From: an uncultured Bacteroidales bacterium | GTDB taxonomy: Bacteria > Bacteroidota > Bacteroidia > Bacteroidales > ML635J-15 | Direction of reading: 5' to 3' | DNA: 64,000 nucleotides | Assembly (NCBI GenBank): GCA_937899245.1 | Contig: CALDKB010000053.1 | Location: forward strand, 1-64,000 | In this document: one piece after another, positions 62,611 through 64,000 of the stretch | Position numbering within the stretch: position 1 is the stretch's first letter | How the letters are laid out: each line of letters starts with the position of its first letter | Notes under the pieces: generated by a model | The model's input: only the letters and a program-made list of their open reading frames with translations | Databases searched by the model: none | What the model was told of the DNA's origin: nothing | Translations under genes and position numbers: made by a program

Positions 62611-63612
62611 ATGAAAAGATTCGGTCATCTATTTATTGCAAGCTTTATTCTTTGCTTGACAATTCTTGTGGGTTGTAATAAGGATGTTGATGTTAAGGTC
62701 TACACTGGCAAGACTACAGAAGTAACCTGCTCAACGGTAGTTTTGAATGGCGAAGTGGCTGGTAATGACAAAAATGCCTCTTTGGTTTGTTGCTTCCACT
62801 ATGGCATCAACTCGGATATGTCTGATGCAATGTCGGTTTCAACAAGTACGTCTAATGGCGCATTTTCTGTTTTGGTTACTGGTCTGTCTGCTAATACAAA
62901 GTATTACTATCAGGCCTATGTTAATAAAGGTGATGATTTTTTCAGAGGTGAGATAAAATCTTTTGTAACAAATACAGAAGAAACTGGCTCTGGTTCTGGC
63001 AGTGGAGAAGTAAGTGGTACTGGAAATCTTAATGGTCACTCGTATGTTGATTTGGGTCTGCCAAGCGGTTTGAAATGGGCTACATGTAATGTCGGAGCGA
63101 CCAAACCTGAGGAGCCAGGCAGTTATTATGCTTGGGGTGAGACATCTACTAAGACTGAATATACATGGGAAACATATACTCTTTGTAATGGCAGTATGCA
63201 AACCCTTACAAAGTATAATGCAAATGAAAATTATGGCGTAGTTGACAACAAATCAGTTCTTGAGTCATGCGATGATGCTGCAACAGTAAATTGGGGCAAT
63301 GGCTGGCGAATGCCTACTAAGGACGAATTGCATGAACTGGCAACAGAATGTAACTGGGCATCAGCAACACTTAATAATAAGTCGGGATGGCAGGTGACTG
63401 GACCTAACGGCAATTCGATCTTCCTTCCATTGGGTGGCGATATTGAAGGTTCTGAAATTCTGGGAACAAATATTTGGGGCATTTACTACACAAGTACTAT
63501 GGAGATGAATGTTCCGTACTATGCGTGGTACTTGTACCTTACATTTAGCCAGTGCCTAATATCAGATAGCAATCGTTGTTACGGTTATACGGTTCGCGCA
63601 GTTTGCCAGTAG
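62611..63612 (+). CDS. Surface lipoprotein: FN3-like plus FISUMP-type domain
   Basis: The 333-residue protein has lipobox I-L-V-G-C (Cys22). A fibronectin-III-like domain (~30-120, ending TKYYYQAYV) is followed by a Gly/Ser linker (G-S-G-S-G-S-G) and a ~190-residue domain starting HSYVDLGLPSGLKWATCNVG with YAWGET and WRMPTKDELHEL. This last domain is the kind found in many copies in gut Bacteroidales and Fibrobacter (major paralogous domain/DUF1566-like). It is probably surface exposed; ligand unknown. Confidence 0.83.
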   Translation: MKRFGHLFIASFILCLTILVGCNKDVDVKVYTGKTTEVTCSTVVLNGEVAGNDKNASLVCCFHYGINSDMSDAMSVSTSTSNGAFSVLVTGLSANTKYYYQAYVNKGDDFFRGEIKSFVTNTEETGSGSGSGEVSGTGNLNGHSYVDLGLPSGLKWATCNVGATKPEEPGSYYAWGETSTKTEYTWETYTLCNGSMQTLTKYNANENYGVVDNKSVLESCDDAATVNWGNGWRMPTKDELHELATECNWASATLNNKSGWQVTGPNGNSIFLPLGGDIEGSEILGTNIWGIYYTSTMEMNVPYYAWYLYLTFSQCLISDSNRCYGYTVRAVCQ

Positions 63613-63663
63613 AAAACTATCGCTGTTTGATCTAGTTTGAAGGCTTCGCCGTTTGGTGTGATT

Positions 63664-63785
63664 TGAAACCATCTCAAACCACATCAAACTACTTCAAACA
63701 ACATCCAACAACCTCAAACCACTTCAAACAATATCAAACCACCTCAAACCATATCAAACAACCTCAAACAACCTCAAACAATTTC
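63664..63785. repeat. 10-bp tandem array of TCAAAC units upstream of aat
   Basis: Twelve units of ten bases, consensus TCAAACNACC, have the AAAC (one CAAC) starting at every tenth base from 63666 to 63776. The period is exact with no slips. The last unit is 12 bp before the -7 element of aat. Sequence just upstream has the same hexamer reversed (GTTTGA) at 63626 and 63636. Confidence 0.92.
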
Positions 63786-63787
63786 CT

Positions 63788-63795
63788 TATCTTTG
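63788..63795 (+). promoter_or_regulatory. -7 element for aat
   Basis: TATCTTTG ends 7 nt before the ATG at 63803, so the transcript may be leaderless. The phased repeat occupies the -33 region and upstream. Confidence 0.65.
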
Positions 63796-63802
63796 TATCG
63801 TT

Positions 63803-64000
63803 ATGGCAGTATATCAGTTATCGGACGAATATCTTGGCTTTCCAGATCCAAACGAGGCCGACCGTGATGGTCTTATCGCTGTCGGAGGTGATTTTTCGCC
63901 AGAGCGAGTGCTCATGGCGTTGACGCATGGTATTTTCCCTTGGCCATGCGATGAAATGGAACTATTGTGGTTTTCGCTCGATCCGCGCTTTGTGGTTTTT
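63803..64000 (+). CDS. aat: Leucyl/phenylalanyl-tRNA-protein transferase, N-terminal part
   Basis: The first 66 codons are present; the gene runs off the window. MAVYQLSDEYLGFPDP, GLIAVGGDFSPERVLMAL and HGIFPW are the standard N-terminal Aat motifs. The enzyme adds Leu or Phe to proteins with N-terminal Lys or Arg, marking them for ClpAP. Another frame that reads through the 10-bp array is not a gene. Confidence 0.92.
   Translation, partial: MAVYQLSDEYLGFPDPNEADRDGLIAVGGDFSPERVLMALTHGIFPWPCDEMELLWFSLDPRFVVF

Noticed and set aside
63664..63785. CRISPR array
   Set aside because: Units are 10 bp with no unique spacers and no cas genes nearby.
63663..63923. Open frame reading through the 10-bp array and into aat
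   Set aside because: Its N-terminal half is only translated repeat, and it overlaps the clear aat start in another frame.

Overview
The window reads as chromosomal DNA of an uncultured member of the Bacteroidota, probably order Bacteroidales. The signs are the promoter element TAnnTTTG in front of many genes, secreted proteins carrying type IX secretion (T9SS) C-terminal sorting domains of both type A and type B, a PorP/SprF outer-membrane protein, SprB-type repeats, an asnS-rpoN pairing, and families typical of the phylum (DUF4834, DUF4268, DUF5106-like thiol oxidoreductases, DUF2723). The window opens inside serC and closes inside aat. Most of it is ordinary, tightly packed housekeeping sequence.

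Layout. 1-4.2 kb: serC end, a Vat/CatB-type acetyltransferase, tRNA-Glu, a YqaA membrane protein and typA. 4.2-10 kb: fructose-6-phosphate aldolase and a YrdC/YciO protein, then a large Ig-repeat T9SS cargo translationally coupled to ftsX and a cupin. 10-11.2 kb (minus): thioredoxin, SufE and a DUF59 protein, an Fe-S and redox operon. 11.4-18.6 kb: rarA, a DUF4268 protein, a dipeptidyl-peptidase IV-like enzyme, an ADP-forming acyl-CoA synthetase and a membrane protein. 18.6-21.7 kb is the accessory island. It holds a long hairpin element, a lipoprotein gene with a one-base frameshift, a zeta-toxin-like gene (also frameshifted) with a small partner gene, three copies of a promoter-bearing repeat, and a gene remnant. 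21.7-30.9 kb: yggS, asnS, rpoN, an ABC permease, a metallo-beta-lactamase RNA-processing protein, purA and a PAS protein. 31-35.3 kb: a PorP/SprF protein followed directly by a propeller/SprB/Ig-repeat giant with a type B sorting domain, a likely cognate secretion pair. 35.4-47.1 kb (minus): rpsF-rpsR-rplI, a DUF47-Pit phosphate pair, a DUF2723 membrane glycosyltransferase, two TlpA-like envelope oxidoreductases and an LTA-synthase-like sulfatase.

47.1-48.4 kb is a 1.2-kb non-coding stretch with an 11-bp tandem repeat, REP-like palindromes, a long-range inverted repeat and a decayed reading frame, ending at tRNA-Ala. 48.4-55.9 kb: a T9SS cargo and a small lipoprotein (minus), then a cyclophilin lipoprotein, an M16 peptidase, a T9SS-exported endonuclease/phosphatase and a YkgJ protein (plus). 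55.9-62.4 kb: ten tightly packed minus-strand genes including LuxC-type acyl-CoA reductase, miaA, a tandem thioredoxin lipoprotein, surE and lpxB. The window ends with a secreted lipoprotein, a strict 10-bp tandem repeat and the start of aat.

The most unusual signal is the array of TCAAAC units placed one helical turn apart directly upstream of the aat promoter. A shorter version sits at the same distance from the promoter of the dipeptidyl-peptidase gene. Next in interest are the triplicated promoter cassette with the broken zeta-toxin-like module, and the SprF/type B cargo pair.
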